A stretch of DNA of 64,000 nucleotides from Pictodentalium vernedei (GCA_031216915.1 CM062296.1:143696344-143760343), one strand, 5' to 3'; shown: positions 10,735-21,790, counted from the first letter of the stretch. Notes: generated by a model from the letters alone, not told the origin. Program-made: numbers and translations.

Positions 10735-11300
10735 TTGAAGACAAGTGCACCATCAATGTGCAGTATGCCTCAGTACACAGCATGACCATTCTCCCAGGTG
10801 GGCAATCTGATATCTATTCCCTAAAACCAAGGCCCCACAGGAACCCTGTACATGGAGGAAAAACAATGCCAACGTAAGAATAAGTACACAGTCAAGTTTA
10901 GAGCCAATCATTTAGCAGACTCACATCCAAGCACCATCAATGTGCAGTATGCCTCAGTACACAGCATCACCATTCTCCCAGGTGGGCAATCTGATATCTA
11001 TTCCTTGAATCCAAGGCCCCACAGTAACCCTGTACATGGAGGACAAACAACGCCAACGTAAGAATAAGAACACAGTCAAGTTTAGAGCCAATCATTTAGC
11101 AGACTCACATCCAGGCACCATCAATGTGCAGTATGCCTCAGTACACAGCATCACCATTCTCCCAGGTGGGCAATCTGATATCTATTCCTTGAATCCAAGG
11201 CCCCACAGAAACCCTGTACATGGAGGACAAACAACGCCAACGTAAGAAAAAGTACACAGTCAAGTTTAGAGCTAATCATTTACTTAGCAGACTCACGTCC
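10735..11300. repeat. 184-bp tandem repeat built from SINE and MITE pieces
   Basis: Three near-identical units start with a period of exactly 184 bp (matching landmarks at 10852, 11036 and 11220). Each unit joins a SINE-body piece (CAGTATGCCTCAGTACACAGC), an end piece of the AAGG-type MITE ('ccttgaatccaaggccccac') and another SINE piece (AGTCAAGTTTAGAGCCAATC). Each unit keeps an open frame of about 70 codons, but the composition shows repeat origin and not a gene. The near-identity suggests recent amplification. Confidence 0.75.
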
Positions 11301-11450
11301 AGGGTATTGGTTACCGGGACTATTCTATATGTAAAACAGGAGATTTCTACCACAGCAATTGAGATTCAACTCTGTATAAACTCTTTCCCAGTCGAGGCAT
11401 GGTGGAAGGGTACAAAAGTATACAGGCTTTCAAGTGAATGAGTACCTACA

Positions 11451-11765
11451 TTAACTGGTAGAGTGCCAAGCTATTTTTCAAAGGTGATCTGAAGCATATT
11501 ATTTTTTCAAAGATACTATACTACCAGCAAGGGGTGTCTTAGTTCAACAACAGTTTGTGCATAAACAATTGTTTTGTTACACTTTATTGGAGAGTGCCTA
11601 TTGGCACTCTCCAATGAATTGTAATAAAGCAATTTTGTATAAATATTTGTTCCAACTGTTGAGCAAACAGCAGGCTTATAAAGTAAGAGTAAAAGCCAGC
11701 CACCAAAGTGGCTTTCAGCACTTTTCAATAGAACCATGAAAGCGGTTTCTAGCTCTCAACCGGTG
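11451..11765. mobile_element. TTAA-B MITE
   Basis: It starts TTAACTGGTAGAGTGCC and has the central palindrome 'ttggagagtgcctattggca' followed by CTCTCCAATGAATTG. The right end (CTAGCTCTCAACCGG) is degraded. Confidence 0.65.
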
Positions 11766-12355
11766 AATGGCGAATTGGAAAGGGTGTTTTATGTTATAAA
11801 AGCTGGCATTCAGTGTTGCGAGGCTTGGCTTTGAACAGTAAACTTTGGCCATCAATTCTGCAATATATGAAACTCTAATCAAAAATAATACAAAAATAAC
11901 ATTACAAATACTTTCTTCACTAGTGGACTATCAAACATTTAAATAAATTAATTACAGCCAAATACAAAAAAAAAAAAAAAAAATAAAGTAACACCCGACA
12001 CAAAGTTACTTTCTGTCCATGATACCATGTGGTAGTGATGATGATATTTTATGTACATACTCTATGTTTTAATTTACACTGTACAAAAGAGATGAGATGT
12101 ACAATGATGATGACGACACTATGATCTACAAATAAATGTACAGCACTATAGTATAATCCCTATGGTCTGTTGTTTATGTACACTAAATGAACTATGTTGT
12201 CGGACCCGCTATTCCTTTGTGTATGAAGCTATATTTCTGTATATACAGTATACCCAGGCAAGTTTACAGGTGATCCATCAAGGAGTACAATGAGAGTAAT
12301 TTGACATGAAAACAGCTAGAGTGGAGATTCTGCGAACATACCAACTCAGATTCCA
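11766..12355. other. No recognisable feature
   Basis: Apart from a poly-A run at about 11967-11982, the stretch shows no repeat family or plausible coding sequence. Confidence 0.5.
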
Positions 12356-12470
12356 TTAACTGATAGTGTGCTAAATAATATTTGAAAGGTGATTTGTGTG
12401 TGTTATGTGACTCTTTAAAAAAAAAAAAAATCATATTGCTACCAGCAAGGGGAGCCTTAGTTTAGCCAAA

Positions 12471-12702
12471 TATTTATTTATTGGTGTTGAAGGTCACATA
12501 TTTTTGCACTATGGCTAATCATAACCACAACATGAGTATCAACTCAAGACCAGGGGTGAGAGTTAATAAGCCATGTTGCCCATTTTAGAGAGGGTTTGCA
12601 CCTCTGAAGCATTGGCGACTGGGTCCTATTTTACCAGTAAAACAGAGCCAGTTTAACGCAGTGAACAGGCACTGCTTCACTTCTCGAGGGTTCCTGCGGG
12701 GA
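12471..12702 (-). mobile_element. Short SINE with 13-bp target duplication
   Basis: Duplication TAGTTTAGCCAAA is perfect at 12458-12470 and 12703-12715. The minus-strand SINE has a TATTTATTTATTGG tail and the usual AATGGCTAATCATAACC and TTTTACCAGTAAAAC blocks. Confidence 0.85.
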
Positions 12703-12840
12703 TAGTTTAGCCAAATTTTGTTCATAAATAATTAGTTACAATTTATTGGAGAGTGCCTGTTGGCACTCTCCAATAAATTGTAACTAAACAAATTTCACAT
12801 CAACATTTTTTGTTCTACTGCTGAACAAACATTAAGCTAA

Positions 12841-13234
12841 GGCCACAAAAAGTAGATCTTCTGTTTTTTGGGCCATTATTTGTAAAATTTCATGCGGGCG
12901 AGCGGGTTTTTATTTTATTTTTTATTTCTGTAATTATTTCTTTGCCATCATGTCCTTCGTGGCTTTTAGGCCTCATAATCTATGGAGAAGCATGGGTGGT
13001 GGTGTATTTCATCCCTTAAGAGCAAGAAGGCTGTGCAATGCTAAAGCATTGCAAAGCCCTCTTGCACTCAAGGAACAAATTTATCAATTTTTTTTTAACT
13101 TGGGTAAAATATCAGACATAAACTATTTAATTTTTATTTTTTTTAAGTTTGCATTGGTTATAAAAAGAGAGCATGCGCAGCCCAAAGGACCATGCGGGAG
13201 GGCCTGAGAAACAGATTTTTAATTTTTTTAGGCC
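12841..13234. mobile_element. GGCC-ended MITE with TAA target duplication (Harbinger-like)
   Basis: The 394-bp element starts GGCCACAAAAAGTAGATC and ends with AAACAGATTT, a T-rich stretch and GGCC. The central palindrome has GCAATGCTAAAGCATTGC inside AAGGC...CTCTTGC arms. TAA flanks it on both sides. Three-base TWA targets fit PIF/Harbinger elements (inference). No transposase. Confidence 0.75.
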
Positions 13235-13376
13235 TAATGCATACAGTATAAGGCCACTATAGTGGCTTTCAACACTTTTCAATAGAGCCATGATAGTGGC
13301 TTCTAGCACTCTACCAGTTAATAAATTGAGTGCAAGAAACTGATGGACTCGTGAAAAGTACTGATACAGTGGAACT

Positions 13377-14085
13377 CACTTATTTGCATATCGCTGAATT
13401 GAATAACCCTGTTAATTGAATATAACTTCCAAACACAAAACCGTTTACTATACCTTTAGTACATGTTTGACCTGTGAATTACCTACAGGTTATAGAGCAA
13501 ATTCCTGCTAATTGAAAAAAAATCTTATTTATCGATGCATTACTCATATCCACTGAATTCCCCCACATTTATAGACTTCTTTGACCTCAATACAATCGAT
13601 ATAGGCACTTAATCAATTATATCTTGTTTGACAGAGCTCTAACAGCACTGTCAAACAAGATATACAGTGGAACCCACTTAATTAGATATCTCTTAATTGA
13701 AAAACCCTGTTAATTCAATATAATTTCCAAACAGAAAATCATTGACCATACTTTCAGTACAAATTAGACCTGTTAATTGAAAATAGATTATAGAGTCAAC
13801 TCTTGTTAACTGAATAAAAAATCTTATAATATTTTGAGAATTTACTGAGTCACCAACTTCCCCTTGTTTATTGATATATTTGGCTTCAGTACATCCAACA
13901 CAGGCATTTAATCTATTGTATCTTGATTGACCGAGCTCCATGAGCTGTCAAACAAGATATGCTAGACTAAATACTCAGGTTAACCCAAGAATACAGCTAA
14001 GTGTCCACATCCTTGTTAATGAATACTTTTGTTAATTGAATAATTTTCAATGGCATAAAGGTTATTCAATTGACATGGTTCGTCC
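13377..14085. mobile_element. CAGTGGAAC-ended MITEs, two overlapping copies (pogo-like)
   Basis: A left end TACAGTGGAACTCACTTAT at about 13376 is followed by a second left end, TACAGTGGAACCCACTTAAT, at 13664. Each is followed by 'ccctgttaattgaatataac'-type sequence and a hairpin 'tatcttgtttgacagagctc'. CAGTGG ends with TA flanks suggest a Tc1/mariner-pogo MITE. The right end is degraded. Confidence 0.6.
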
Positions 14086-14149
14086 GTAATAGAATAAATG
14101 CTCAGTTTATAAATAAAAAATAGAGACATGAGACAATTTCTGTAACTGT

Positions 14150-14445
14150 ATACTGCTGTAATAAACCAATCATTTATACTTATGCTGCCCAATTTAGAGG
14201 ACTTCAACCTCAGGTGTTGGTACTGAGGTCCCATCATACAGTGAAGCATAACATGTTTGCTGTCAAAAACAAGCACTGCTCCACTTCTCGGGGTACCCAT
14301 GAGAGAAATATAAAGTCAAGTTTCACCAATCAGTCAACTATGATGCCCACTTTATCGGACTTCCACTTCAGATCCTATTTTACCAGCAAAAAAGAACATG
14401 TTTACAACAGAAACCAAGCAATGTTTCAGGTGTTCCCAAAGAGAA
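14150..14445 (-). repeat. Two SINE 5'-half fragments in tandem
   Basis: Two successive blocks (14160-14307 and 14308-14445) each run through 'agaggacttcaacctcaggt'-like, 'ctattttaccagca'-like and 'aacaagcactgc'-like sequence. These are two partial short-SINE bodies head to tail, both minus. Confidence 0.5.
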
Positions 14446-15010
14446 TTCACAAAAAAAATTCTTAGTATCAAAATTAATCCACCTGTGCACATGTTTTTTG
14501 AAACATTGCACGAATTGCACAAGCAGGGATGCATCAAATGGATTTCCAAGTTTTTCCACAGAATCTGAGTTCATAATTGGAATAAAAAGTCCACTTCATG
14601 AGTGTTTTCATATTCAATCACATTCTATACAGTCTTTATGATGCTGATCATGTATCTGCAATAATCTGTGGTAAATACCATATGCTAATTGATCCTATAA
14701 AACTCGAATAAATAAACACTTTTCAAAAGATTTCAATCTTCACGTCTTTTTGTATACCACAAGAATTTCTGAAGAAATTTTGGAGAGGTTGCTCACAATA
14801 TGAGAATCACACCACTTTACTTTACGTGACTAGCAGATGACAATGCCACCCCCACCCCAATTGGAGTGGAATCAAATTGGGAAGATGATTTCAAATCAAT
14901 TCGAATCTCAAATCAAATTTTACCACTTTCAAGTAATTAAGCATATCGCACTTTCTGACTGCAGTGTCAGTCTCCACTTAAGTATTGTATTGTCAGTTAA
15001 AGAACTCAAC
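14446..15010. other. No recognisable feature
   Basis: AT-rich sequence without a recognised family or coding signal. Confidence 0.45.
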
Positions 15011-15012
15011 CT

Positions 15013-15300
15013 ATTAACTTGCTGAGTGCTAGAATCCAATATCCAGACTTTCCAAAAAACTGAGAGTACCAGAGTAAAAGCCAGAATGTTCCTTGCTCAT
15101 GTTTCATATTCAGTCAAACGTAAATAATATTTTGTTTGTATAAATTTGCTTTATTAAAAATTATTGGAGTGCCTGTGGGCACTCTCAATAATTTGTAATA
15201 AAACAAATTTTGAATAACAAATTCTGACCACCAAAAATAATCTAGCCCTCCACCTACTGAATGACAAGTCATCTTCTTTTTGGCTGTGTCAATCAAAAAT
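15013..15300. repeat. Degenerate TTAA-B MITE
   Basis: TTAACTTGCTGAGTGCTAG is a drifted left end. The palindrome 'aaattattggagtgcctgtg' / GGCACTCTCAATAATTTG marks the centre. The right side ends in 'ccacctactgaatgacaa'. Sequence 15301-15972 that follows shows nothing recognisable. Confidence 0.5.
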
Positions 15301-15972
15301 ACAGAATGTTTGATTAACAGAATCAAAACAGTTTCAGTAATGGAATCTCTTGTACTCTGTCCCTTGTAAACAGTTCAGTAATGGAATCCCTTGTACATGA
15401 CGACAGAAAGAGTTCAAGGGGAAATACTCATATTTCGAGAACATCTGGACAATTCAAAAAATTTCCAAATTATCGGAACTCAAATCATTTGGAAGATTTT
15501 GAATAGAAAAAAAAATTGCATAACCTTGTAGAGCCCTAAGGGAAACACCTTAGAGGCTCAAAACACAGAAATAAAATTTTGTGAGGGTCATTTAGTTTTT
15601 ATTCACTTATTCAATTTATCCTTTTCCAACAGTTTAACATCACTTGCAGCAAATATCATGATATATGGTAGCAAAATAATTATACTGTTGCCATTTTTAT
15701 TCACAACTGAAGTAAGAATAAATATATAAATATTGTAAGTTATTGGGGAGAATATATTGAATTTAGTGAACAAATAAGAAAAGCCATGTTCAGGGAGATA
15801 ACCTTTAAAAAAATATAATTTCAATTTGTGATCACTGTGAAACAGTTTGCTTTATTTTATATATATTTTGTCTATGGTTACAGTCAATTTGCGGAACACT
15901 GAATACATTAAGCTTATCATGCTGAAGAGCTGGGCATTTTTGGGTTTTCCGGTCTGGTTCAGGTTTATATTT

Positions 15973-16650
15973 TAGGCCTCATAATCTACAGAATAGCATG
16001 GGTGGTGGTGTTATGTCATCCCTTGAGTGCAAGAAGGCTTTGCAATGCTATAGCATTGCAAAGCCTTCTTGCACTCAAGGGACAAATTTATCAATTTTTT
16101 AACTTGGGTAAAATATTAGACATAAGGCCACACAAAGTAGATCTTCTGTTTCTCAGGCCATTATTTGTGAAATTGCATGTGGGCGAGCGGTTTTTTATTT
16201 TATTTTTTATTTCAATAATTACTTCTTTGCCATCAAAAGTTCAAGTTCTTGGTTCAAGTTTTAGGCCTCATAATCTACAGAATAGCATGGGTGGTGGTGT
16301 ATTTCATCCCTTGAGTGCAAGAAGGCTTTGCAATGCTAAAGCATTGCAAAGCCTTCTTGCACTCAAGGGACAAATTCATCAATTTTTTTAACTTGGGTAA
16401 AATATCAGACATAAACTATTTAATTTTAATTTTTTTTAAGTTTAAATTGGTTATAAAAAGAGAGCATGCGGCAACCAAAAGGACCATGCGGGAGGGCCTG
16501 AGAAACAGATTTATTATTTTTTTAGGCCTAAACCATTCAATTTTTTTTTTTTAAGTTTACATTTGTTTTAAAAAGAGAGCATACGGCAGCCAAAAAGACC
16601 ATGCAGGAGGGCTTGAAAAACAGATTTCAAATTTTTTTATGCCTAACTTT
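15973..16650. mobile_element. GGCC-ended MITE interrupted by a copy of itself
   Basis: The outer copy begins inside the family at 'taggcctcataatctacaga', shows the central palindrome near 16040-16085, and reaches 'agacataa' at 16125. The outer sequence then resumes at 16529 with TAAACCATTC and ends near 16650. The intervening 16126-16528 is a complete second copy. Confidence 0.75.
16126..16528. mobile_element. Complete GGCC-ended MITE, self-nested
   Basis: 403 bp from GGCCACACAAAGTAGATC to 'tttttttaggcc', flanked by TAA at 16123-16125 and 16529-16531. The central palindrome is GCAATGCTAAAGCATTGC with long AAGGCTT arms. It interrupts an older copy at CATAA|ACC, which gives the target site directly. 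Confidence 0.8.
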
Positions 16651-16839
16651 ATTTATTTGTTACCATAATTTATGTCTTTCTCAAACTCAATATGCACAGC
16701 ATCTGATGCTCCAGAACCCATAAGAATGATTTGAGGGAAGTTAGACTGAACCCAATGAAGATACTTACAGAGAGGGCTTTTGTTTTTAGTGGTGTCATAC
16801 AATATATTCATGCTTTTTTCCCCCAAGTTAAGAAACCTG

Positions 16840-17071
16840 TTAACCCTTTACCTAACATGAAAAGCAGACGACGCTTGCAAACAAAATTCTTGAATAACTA
16901 TTTTTTTTCATTTTTTGGTCTCAAAAACATTGGTTATGACCCTCATTGGAATGAGCTTGTTCCAAAGAGGTGTCATAACCTATGTTTTTGATACAAAAAA
17001 TGAAAAATTAATTGGCGATTTTTGTGAATAGTGCTGGCCGGTTTTGGCCATTACGTTGGGCAAAGGGTTAA
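16840..17071. mobile_element. TTAA-A MITE
   Basis: TTAACCCTTTACCTAACATG at the left and TTGGGCAAAGGGTTAA at the right, with the core palindrome shortened (ATTGGAATGAGCTTGTTCCAAAG). 232 bp. The stretch 17072-17450 after it has nothing recognisable. Confidence 0.75.
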
Positions 17072-17454
17072 TATATTTACTATATGTTCTTAACACATAG
17101 AAAAACTGAACCAAAACAAAAGTTTTTTTCCTGAAAACGGAACTGAAAAATCAAAACCTCCCAGCTCCCTAGTACTACTGTACCAAGTATTTGAAAAGCC
17201 ATTTGTTTGAGGCAAAAGCTAAATATTAAATGGACATGCAAATATTTCGTCTCCTCCTAATTCCCCTTCAACAAACATCAGTTGCAGCCATGGCTCCTTG
17301 AGGAAGCAAAAGTAACAATACTGACCTGACTTTACGGAAATGTGACAAGGCAAATTTTTCAACAGCACCTGGTTTGCCGCAGTTATCACTCTTCTTGGCC
17401 TTGTTGATTGAAACAACAGAAAATTTTGGTAACTTGGATGTTGTCCCCAGAATT

Positions 17455-17690
17455 TATTTATTCATTGGTGTTTCAAGTGATTTTCAGCAGCTTTGGCTAT
17501 CGTCATTTTTCAGTATATTTGGCTATCATAACATACGGACACAGTCAAGTGTAGCCAATTGTTTACACCTATGCTGCCTACTTTAGAGGACACTGACCCG
17601 CACGATGGTTCCAGTTCCTATTTTACAATAGCAGAACTTGTTTTCTGCAGTGAACATTAGAAAAGGCACTGTTCCATTTCTCAGGGAGGC
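17455..17690 (-). mobile_element. Degenerate short SINE
   Basis: TTTATTTATTCATTGGTG tail, then 'acagtcaagtgtagccaatt', 'atgctgcctactttagagga' and 'tgttttctgcagtgaaca'. The order matches the SINE but the AATGGCTAATC block has drifted. Confidence 0.55.
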
Positions 17691-17703
17691 TGACCCAGAA
17701 AGC

Positions 17704-17920
17704 TTAAGTGGTAGAGTGCTAAGTTATTTTTGGTCAGCCAAATTTGTCCACGTCTCTTTGCCTTGTTACAATTTATGGGAGAGGGCAAATCCCCACAGAC
17801 TAAATACTTTCAATTAAAAAATAATTTGAGGTACATCCACAGAATATGAAACCATTAAGTTGTGGCACCTTCACTTCAGAAGAAAGCCCAAATATGGGCT
17901 TCCAGCACTCTACCAGTTAA
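17704..17920. mobile_element. TTAA-B MITE with deleted right half of the centre
   Basis: TTAAGTGGTAGAGTGCTAAG at the left and CAGCACTCTACCAGTTAA at the right. Only one arm of the GGCACTCTCC palindrome is left, which accounts for the 217-bp length against 250 bp. Confidence 0.7.
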
Positions 17921-18050
17921 CTTATGTTAGAAAAGAATCCGACAGTAAGGTTGTATGTTTTGTTGGTGTGACACAGCCTGTCATGATGTTTCAAATCAAC
18001 AAGTTAACTTTCAGCCTTACCGTCCAAGTCTGTACTTAATAATATATACA

Positions 18051-18696
18051 CAGTGGAACCCTGTTAATTGAATAGCCACTTAGGCAATGAAAATTATTCA
18101 ATTAACAGGAGTATACACTTAACAGGGATTGTGTCACTTTCTTGTATTTTAAGAGATAAACTTAGCATTTATTCTATTATATCTTGTTTGACAGAGCTCT
18201 GTCAAACAAGATATAATAGATTAAATACCTGCATTGGATGTACTGAAGCCAAATAGGTCTATAAACAAAGGAAAACTGGGGAGAATTAGGGTAATTTCTC
18301 AACTTGAATAGCCACTTAGCCAATGAAAATTAATCAATTAACTGGAGTATACACTTAACAGGGATTATGTCACTTTCTTGTATTTTAAGATATAAACTTA
18401 GCATTTATTCTATTATATCTTGTTTGACAGAGCTCTGTCAAACAAGATATAATAGATTAAATACCTGCATTGGATGTACTGAGGCCAAATAGGTCTATAA
18501 ACAAAGGAAAACTGGGGAGAATTAGGGTAATTTCTCAACAGGTGACCAAATTTTTTATTCAATTACTCTATAACCTATATTCAATTAACAGGTCAAATTT
18601 GTACTGGAGGTATGGTACATGGTTTTGTGTTGGGAAATTATATTCAATTAACAGGGTTTTTCAGTTAAGAGATATCCAATTAAGTGGGCTCCACTG
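18051..18696. mobile_element. pogo-like MITE with internal 236-bp tandem duplication
   Basis: It begins CAGTGGAACCCTGTTAATTG and ends AAGTGGGCTCCACTG, with TA on the outside. An internal segment with the hairpin 'gtttgacagagctctgtcaa' is present twice in direct order, 236 bp apart. No transposase ORF. Confidence 0.7.
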
Positions 18697-18949
18697 TACT
18701 ATGAGTACATATAAACAATGCTACTTTACACATGGGAAAGGAAACGAATACTCCAATACTATTTGAATACTTTGAATGAATATTCAACCCCTAAAATCTG
18801 CACCTCGTTTCAGCACTATTGCACTGAGGTGGAAAGAACTCAGTGACTCTATTCCAACAGTACTGGAGAGAGGATTGTCACCAAAACACCTATGGAGTTT
18901 CGAGTCCACCCAGGTAGTAACTTTTACTGCGAGCATGCATAAGAGGCAC

Positions 18950-19283
18950 ATTTATTTATTGATTGGGATTTAAGGACACTTTCGACAGCCAGTCGCCTCA
19001 TGTCAGACAGTTTTTACAGGCGGAGTAAGCCAGAATACCCAGAGAGAACCACCAAGCAACTGTGAAGACTCCCAAACTCCACAGAAACCGGGTTGGTATG
19101 GGTCGAAGGAAAGTGCACCATCGACATGCAGTACGCCTTAGCACACAGTGCCACCATGCTCCCACAAGGGAAATTAGGATTAAGTGTCTTGCCCCAAGAC
19201 ACAATGCAGTTTCTGCTGGTCAGAATAGAACTGGGGACCTTTTTGGTATGAAGTTCACGGCTCTAACCATGGAACCATGGTTC
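18950..19283 (-). mobile_element. tRNA-headed SINE
   Basis: Minus strand. From 5' to 3': a tRNA-like head (see 19233-19283), then TTGGGGCAAGACACTTAATCC, then a body with 'actgcatgtcgatggtgcac' and 'ctctctgggtattctggctt', then a tail ending AATAAATAAATG. The body is the one carried by the 5S-headed SINE at 43934-44337, but the head differs. The tail ('ggatttaaggacactttcga' on plus) is also a different type. Confidence 0.7.
19233..19283 (-). promoter_or_regulatory. tRNA-like polymerase III promoter (boxes A and B)
   Basis: On the minus strand the sequence reads TGGTTAGAGCCGTG (box A-like D-arm), TGAACTTCATACCAAAAAGG and CCAGTTCTATTCTG (box B-like T-arm), in the order and spacing of a tRNA. Several arm pairs are broken, so it is a SINE head and not a tRNA gene. 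Confidence 0.6.
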
Positions 19284-19309
19284 CACCCAGGCAGTAACTT
19301 TCACTTTTG

Positions 19310-19940
19310 AACAAGCAAAAGAGACACAAGCCATGTTTTATAATGGGCCTAGGTGTTTAATTTTGAGGTCCATTGCCTCCGCATATGTTTTTGTCTCTCA
19401 TTTTTTTCAGTCAGAGAAAAGAAAAATCCAGGACTTTGACACTTGAATCTCAATTCAATTTTGTTAACTTTTTACTGCAACAAAACAAGAGAAAACTTTT
19501 TTGCAGGTTACATTCCAAATACCTTGGCAGTTGTATATATACATATGGGCCCATATTGGCAGTTAAGACGTGCCTAGAAACAACTTTAAAGCCACATTAT
19601 GTAAACAAAGTGCAGCAAAAATTTAAAAAATCTCCAAAGAAATCCTGATTTTCAAGCCTGTTCACGGATCTGTATGAACCCTGGCAGAATGGGAGTTAAT
19701 GCTTGGGTGGAAAAGCCATTCTATGGATGTTTTGGTAATAATCCACTTACCAAATACTTCTGGTGATTGAGCAGCATTTTATCGGTTTAAATAGATAGCG
19801 ATAAAACTCCATAGCTGTTTCTACTTCTCAAAACCATGACACAGAACTGTGTACAAATCATTCACTGTACATCATTTCAAATCTGGAGCTTGTGGAGGCA
19901 CAACCAGTTTTGGCAATTTGGCAATTCATAGTTTTAATTC
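19310..19940. other. No gene; one short dispersed motif
   Basis: Only 'cagttaagacgtgcctagaa' (19559) resembles a motif shared with 22085, 24957 and 53673 ('agccaagacttgcctagaaa'). No other family or coding sequence is seen. Confidence 0.4.
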
Positions 19941-20245
19941 AACCCTTTACCCAATATGAACAATGGTACTTGCAAAAAAAAAAAATGCTTGAACAAAAAA
20001 ATAGTTTAATTTTTTGCCTACACAACATAGGTTATGACAACTCATTAGAACAAAGGTCATTACAATGAAGGGCCATAAACTATGTTTTATTGGCAAACAT
20101 TGAAAAAATAAAATGCTACTGGCACTTTTTTTTAAATGTGCGGCGATCTGCTATCGTCATTATGGTATTTATTGAAAAAATAAAATGCTACTGGCACTTT
20201 TTTTAAATGTGCGGCGACCTGTTATCGTCATTATGGTATTTATAT
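19941..20245. repeat. Degenerate TTAA-A MITE with ~72-bp tandem duplication
   Basis: 'aaccctttacccaatatgaa' and the eroded core (GGTTATGACAACTCATTAG) form the left part. 'aaatgtgcggcgatctg' with 'tatcgtcattatggtattta' then occurs twice in direct order (about 20099-20170 and 20171-20242). Confidence 0.55.
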
Positions 20246-20372
20246 AGAATAAACAGGCACTAGGGCCGGTCATCAGATTTAAAGGAGTAGGATAACAGTT
20301 TTAACCACTCACCTTATTCTATGAGTGGTTTAAATCTAATTACCGGCCCTAGTACCTATTTGTTTTATTTAT
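20246..20372. repeat. Short hairpin MITE
   Basis: 'actagggccggt' and 'agatttaaa' at the left are mirrored by 'tttaaatct' and 'accggccctagt' at the right, around a loop with 'accactcaccttattctatg'. About 127 bp. The stretch 20373-20940 after it has nothing recognisable. Confidence 0.6.
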
Positions 20373-20944
20373 ACCATGCTCTTAATAAATAATCGACTTC
20401 GTCACTTAAAATGGAGAAAAAATGACACTTTCTATTGCAAACGCACGGGTTTGTTTTGTTTACATCTGCCCTGGTGGGCAGTACTACCAGCTGTATGTGA
20501 ATGCTTGATTGACAGCTAGACACATCGTCAAAGATGATTGAAGTGACCTTGCTTTTTCAGTCAAATTATTATTAACAATTGTTAAATTTTTATTTTAAAT
20601 ATTTAATTGCAGGTATTTTAAACATAAGGCATTTATACGTAGTAGATAGTACCGCAAAATGTCGTATGTTTGAATGAAACATCGCGAAGTGTGAATGTAT
20701 GGAAGTTGGCAAATTGCATCATGCAAAAGGTCAAGTTGAATGAACTTCTGACTATAGGTGTAAATATTTTACTGCAGTAGAAGCTTTACACTGGTAATGG
20801 GATTAAAAGCTAAAATTTAACACACAGGCTTTTCACAGGTAGTAACAGGCAAGCATGGTATAAAAAGGGTAATGTGTATGAAGAGTAAATTACGAAAAGT
20901 GACATGAGAATTGGGTGAAAATTAAAGAATTAAGTCTTTCCCCT

Positions 20945-21030
20945 TTCCGGTCAAAGCTTATGACCTCTCACTGGAATGTTCCAATTACCGGTGAGGGTCA
21001 AACACTATATTCTATTTGCGTAGAAAAAAA
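20945..21030. repeat. TTAA-A core remnant
   Basis: 'aaagcttatgacctctcact' and its near complement surround GGAATGTTCCAATTACCGG. The termini are gone. 21031-21694 shows nothing further. Confidence 0.45.
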
Positions 21031-21694
21031 GGGATAAAATTCAAGTGAACATTTTTTCAGGATGGTAATTTTACAAGGAAGAAAGAACCCCAGATTTTCA
21101 TTAACAAAAAAAAGTTTTTTTTCTAACTAATCACAAGTGCAAGATTTTAATTGCCTCCACTTTAACCCAAACTGCAGTTTCTTTCCATTTATCCATTTTT
21201 ATTCAATTTATCATTTGCTTACTCAGCATTTCCTTGTCCATTAATAGATTTTGGTAAAGAATAAAAATATTTTCTTGTATTTTATTTGGAAGGTGTCTGT
21301 TGGCAGTCTGTGATAAATTGTGAGAAAATAATTTTAAACAAAAAACCGTTGGATATTAGGATAGCCATTTCTGTGGGCACAACAGAAATAAACATGCTTG
21401 AAGCAATTCTTAATTTTTCTCCAGACTTTCGTGAATACTACAGATTCATGGACAAAGAAAAATGGTCACTGACTTTTTGAGGCTGCTTGCCCTCTTATTT
21501 TGTAGTGATATAGATGGATTTGGGCGATTTGTGAGTTGAATAGTTTACTCTTGAGGATCTAATTTCAGCTTTGGCAATTTTAGCCTCTTCCGACAGCACT
21601 TGTGTTAATATGTTAGTTAAATTTAGACTGCCCTTATCTGTTCTTACATGTTTCTTAACTCCCAAAACTTTGATTAAAAAATCACAGTTTTTTT

Positions 21695-21790
21695 TCCATA
21701 ATGCAATTTGGGAATTTAACCAATTACATCTTTTTGACAGAGCTCAGTGAGATCTGTCAAACTAAATATAATTTGTTAAATAATTGCTCT
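21695..21790. repeat. Hairpin repeat 'ATAATGCAA...GACAGAGCTC'
   Basis: CCATAATGCAATTTGGG, ACCAATTACATC and GACAGAGCTCAGTGAGATCTGTC match the families at 6284 and 25775. Confidence 0.5.

Larger units (their letters stand above)
12356..13321. mobile_element. TTAA-B MITE carrying two nested insertions
   Basis: Left end TTAACTGATAGTGTGCTAA at 12356. Palindromic centre GGAGAGTGCCTGTTGGCACTCTCC near 12748. Right end TAGCACTCTACCAGTTAA finishing at 13321. Inside are a SINE (12471-12702) and a TWA-flanked MITE (12841-13234). Removing both restores an order like that of the 11451 copy. Confidence 0.7.

Noticed and set aside
10852..11441. Three similar ~70-codon frames as a small gene family
   Set aside because: They are the same frame read from three units of a 184-bp tandem repeat made of SINE and MITE pieces.
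19233..19283. A functional tRNA gene
   Set aside because: The acceptor stem is missing and several arm pairs are broken; it continues directly into a SINE body.
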